Assembly: GCF_003324165.1 (NCBI RefSeq)
Contig: NW_025407831.1
Coordinates: 434,001 to 498,000, forward strand
Source of the DNA: Naegleria lovaniensis
Lineage: Eukaryota > Heterolobosea > Eutetramitea > Acrasida > Naegleriidae
Length of the DNA stretch: 64,000 bases
Direction of reading: 5' to 3'
Within the stretch, counting starts at the first letter, position 1, and each line of letters opens with the position of its first letter. Made by a program: the position numbers and the translations under genes. This document shows, piece after piece, positions 61,811 through 64,000 of this stretch. A model generated the notes under the pieces. The model had not been told where the DNA came from. It searched no databases and was given only the letters and a program-made list of their open reading frames with translations.

Positions 61811-63138
61811 ATGTTCAAATCCTATTCGAGCATTCAGAACCACTACATGAAGGGAGTGTTAGACTTTCAATTTGAACCCAATTTCTCTCGGAATGTGGAG
61901 TGGGTTGTAACTGAGAAAGTTCATGGCAGTAATTTTAGGTGAGTCATCATCCATCTTTATGAATTGTTATTGGCACTGAAAGGCTATCTCACAATAATTT
62001 TCGGAATGATGATGATGATTGGTGCTCATGAAATATTTACACCGTGCTTTAAATGATTATCATAAATGATGATGGATCTTGTATAGTTATGTGGTTTCTA
62101 TGAGTGATAACGCAGAGTTGGATATTCAAGTTGCAAAACGAACTGAAATACTCGTTACCAACGATCCTTCCTATTATCCAATTGCAGTTCAAAAAGTGAG
62201 AGAAATTTATGACAAGAAAATACCCATTCTATTCAAACGTGTGGTTGAAATTGTGGATGAAAATTTCAACATTAATGTGAATAGAATGCATGCGTTTGGA
62301 GAGTTATTTGGTGGTCACTATCCTCACAAGGACGTTAAAAACGTGAGTGGAAGAGTTCCAATCCAACGGCATGTGTACTACCACACAGAGTTTGATTTTT
62401 ATATTTTTGATATTTATTTCTCAGGAGTTGAAAAGGAAACCATGAAAGAAAAACAATTCTTTCTTCCTTTCGATTTATTTGTGAAAGCTCTTTCTGAGTG
62501 TGAATTCAATTGCTATGCAAAAGAATTATTCAGAGGAAAATTTGAGGATTGTTTGAACTTTGATTCTGTTTTTGACTCTGTGATTCCTTCGTATTATGAG
62601 CTTCCTACAATGCCGCATCATACCAATATCTGTGAAGGTAGGTTTTTGTGTGACTTGATATCTTAATACTCAATGTTTTAACAAACAACCTTAAAAAGGA
62701 ATTATTATTAAACCGGTGAAGGACATGTATACTCAAAAACGAGAACGAATGATTATTAAAAAGAAGAATGAAGCATTTAATGAAAAGATTGGCCAAGCTA
62801 AAAAGCCAAAACAAAAAACCACCACCATCACCGAAGTGAGCAGATTCACACACGAAAAGGGAGAACAAGTTATGGAAGATGTCAATAATTACATCAATGA
62901 AAATAGATTGGAGGCTACCATTTCCAAGTTAGGAGACATTTTTAAGTTTAACAAATTAAGGGAGCAAGCTATTTATTTATTGGCTCAAGATGCACTGAAG
63001 GACTACAAGGAGGAAAATTCAGAGCTGTGGAACGAGCTGCCTAAAGAGGATCAAAAGACCATCTCAAGAGCCCTTCCAAAAATTTCACAAAAATTTGTGG
63101 AAACCTATGTGAAGGAGAGAATTGAAGACAATCAATGA
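61811..63138 (+). CDS. T4 Rnl2-type RNA ligase
   Basis: Exons 61811-61938, 62087-62637 and 62699-63138 (introns 148 and 61 bp; phases 2 and 1), 372 residues. Nucleotidyltransferase motif I is TEKVHGSNF with adenylated lysine Lys36, close to the N terminus as in Rnl2 proteins. Motif III is GELFGG, followed by DFYIFDIYF (IIIa-like), motif IV EGIIIKP across the last splice (Glu226-Lys231) and a lysine-rich motif V segment (ERMIIKKK). The C-terminal domain (about 270-372) has VSRFTHEKGEQVMEDVNNYINENRLE, similar to the Rnl2 C-terminal helical domain. The enzyme seals 3'-OH/5'-PO4 nicks in duplex RNA using ATP. Distinct from the OB-fold Rnl5 type known in Naegleria. Confidence 0.85.
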
Positions 63139-63202
63139 AAATTAAGAGAAAAACATTTTGACCTACTACATTTTCAAACACGTGAATATTGTGCTGACAC
63201 GA

Positions 63203-63901
63203 CTACTCTATAGTATTGTCATTCATTTTTCTGTTACTCTTCTTTGCATTCTTTTTAATTTCCTCATTTCCCTTCTCCCATTTGTAAACAATAATTTTCA
63301 ATTGAGGCATGTCACTAAATAATTCCATAATCATTGGTTGTACCTTGTCCCATTCTAACTGATCAAGTCCACATCCAAGTAAGGGCATGGCAAGTTCAGT
63401 GACATTATGTTGTGATAGGTGTGTCTTCATCGCCTCAAGACTTGATTTGAGTGAGTCATAGGTTGGTACATGGAAATATCTTTCCTTTGTAACTAGATAA
63501 CTGATCATTTGAATCATGTTTGAACATGTGTTTCATTCATTCAAAAAGGATCATTTCATACGTGAAAGGTGTGAAATTCCCGAATATTCATTGTTAATTT
63601 CATTCCTACAGTCTGCAACAAATAATACTCACTAAATATACATATTTTCATCATGCAAATACAGAGTTGCCACTTGTCCTATTTGTGCTTGTTGATCTTT
63701 TAATTCTTGAACTCGACCAAATCGTCTTTTAAATATGGTAGCAATTCCTGCTCCCATATTTAAATCCACACTCACACAATGACACATACTCCTCACCCGA
63801 TGATGATGATGAGAATGATTGCTCATGGAAGACTCGCCCCTCACTGTGGAATCCAAATAGCTGAATAAATCACCTCCTTCAATGATTTCCATATGACACA
63901 T
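63203..63901 (-). CDS. OARD1: TARG1/OARD1-type macrodomain ADP-ribose hydrolase
   Basis: Exons 63901-63633 and 63500-63203 (132-bp GTGAGT...TCAG intron, phase 2), 188 residues. The fold reads: [32 protein letters not shown], then across the splice [37 protein letters not shown] and IIVYKW. Conserved residues include the Lys/Asp pair region (GCGLD) typical of TARG1. An insertion with a His run (SNHSHHHH) lies before HCVS. The enzyme removes ADP-ribose from glutamate/aspartate or from nucleic-acid phosphates. It converges on the RNA ligase with 64 bp between stops. Confidence 0.8.
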
Positions 63902-64000
63902 TTTTTTTAATTATGCATTTCAAAAACGAAGGAATGAGGATTTGATCCTTCATTTCCGAGGTTGTTACGTCAAATGAGGATTGGAGTCGATATGTTGTTT
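63902..64000. other. Promoter-proximal sequence of the macrodomain gene
   Basis: Remaining 99 bp upstream of the OARD1-like ATG. T-run next to the start (A-run on the coding strand), otherwise nothing seen. Confidence 0.4.

Noticed and set aside
1-64000. CRISPR array, bacterial operons, ribosome binding sites, riboswitches
   Set aside because: The window is eukaryotic: spliced genes with A-rich start contexts. No regularly spaced repeats were seen.

Overview
This is a gene-dense, AT-rich nuclear window from a flagellate-capable protist. The gene content and style point to Naegleria or a very close heterolobosean: short GT-AG introns (many 40-70 bp), A-rich runs before start codons, Asn/Ser/Gln-rich low-complexity proteins, a 7TM-RGS receptor, a tandem myosin-TH1 protein, decayed beta-helix receptor-kinase remains, a ciliary protein (CFAP36) and an ERG8-type phosphomevalonate kinase. 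Species cannot be fixed from the sequence alone. There are about 38 supportable genes, one short run of 10 N (30183-30192), and no tRNA, rRNA or CRISPR that I can see. Exon joins below were worked out by hand; most were checked for phase and total length.

Layout. 1-12 kb: 3' part of a TH1-repeat protein, a membrane-anchored orphan, a secreted PA-domain protein, two convergent orphan genes that look broken until tiny introns are removed, a 7TM-RGS protein, a B-box/NHL-repeat protein, an ankyrin protein and the ribosome-biogenesis factor PDCD2L/TSR4. 12-30 kb: a catalytically dead trypsin homologue, an RNF126-type RING ligase, a long disordered protein with a PCNA-binding motif, CFAP36, a DEDDy exonuclease, the histone chaperone SPT2, a BRCT/F-box fusion and a CHFR-like FHA-RING-PBZ ligase. 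30-48.8 kb: a START protein, phosphomevalonate kinase, an F-box protein, a possible structured-RNA island, a VAMP7-type SNARE, eIF5, a WKF-domain protein, RPB6, EMC10 and an ACF1/BAZ1-like remodeller subunit. This is a housekeeping stretch.

48.8-61.8 kb is the accessory part: sparse genes, a Zn2Cys6 transcription factor, a decayed receptor kinase, a 1086-residue Crinkler-like NTPase/nuclease with an exactly duplicated header module, and an orphan ORF bracketed by a 30-bp perfect inverted repeat. The last 2 kb return to compact genes: a T4 Rnl2-type RNA ligase facing a TARG1/OARD1 macrodomain ADP-ribose hydrolase.

Functional links: several genes touch chromatin and DNA or RNA damage signalling (SPT2, ACF1-like, BRCT/F-box, CHFR with a poly-ADP-ribose-binding finger, PIP-box protein, TARG1, RNA ligase). 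The arrangement is not operonic; each gene appears independently transcribed, often from short divergent or convergent intergenic gaps.
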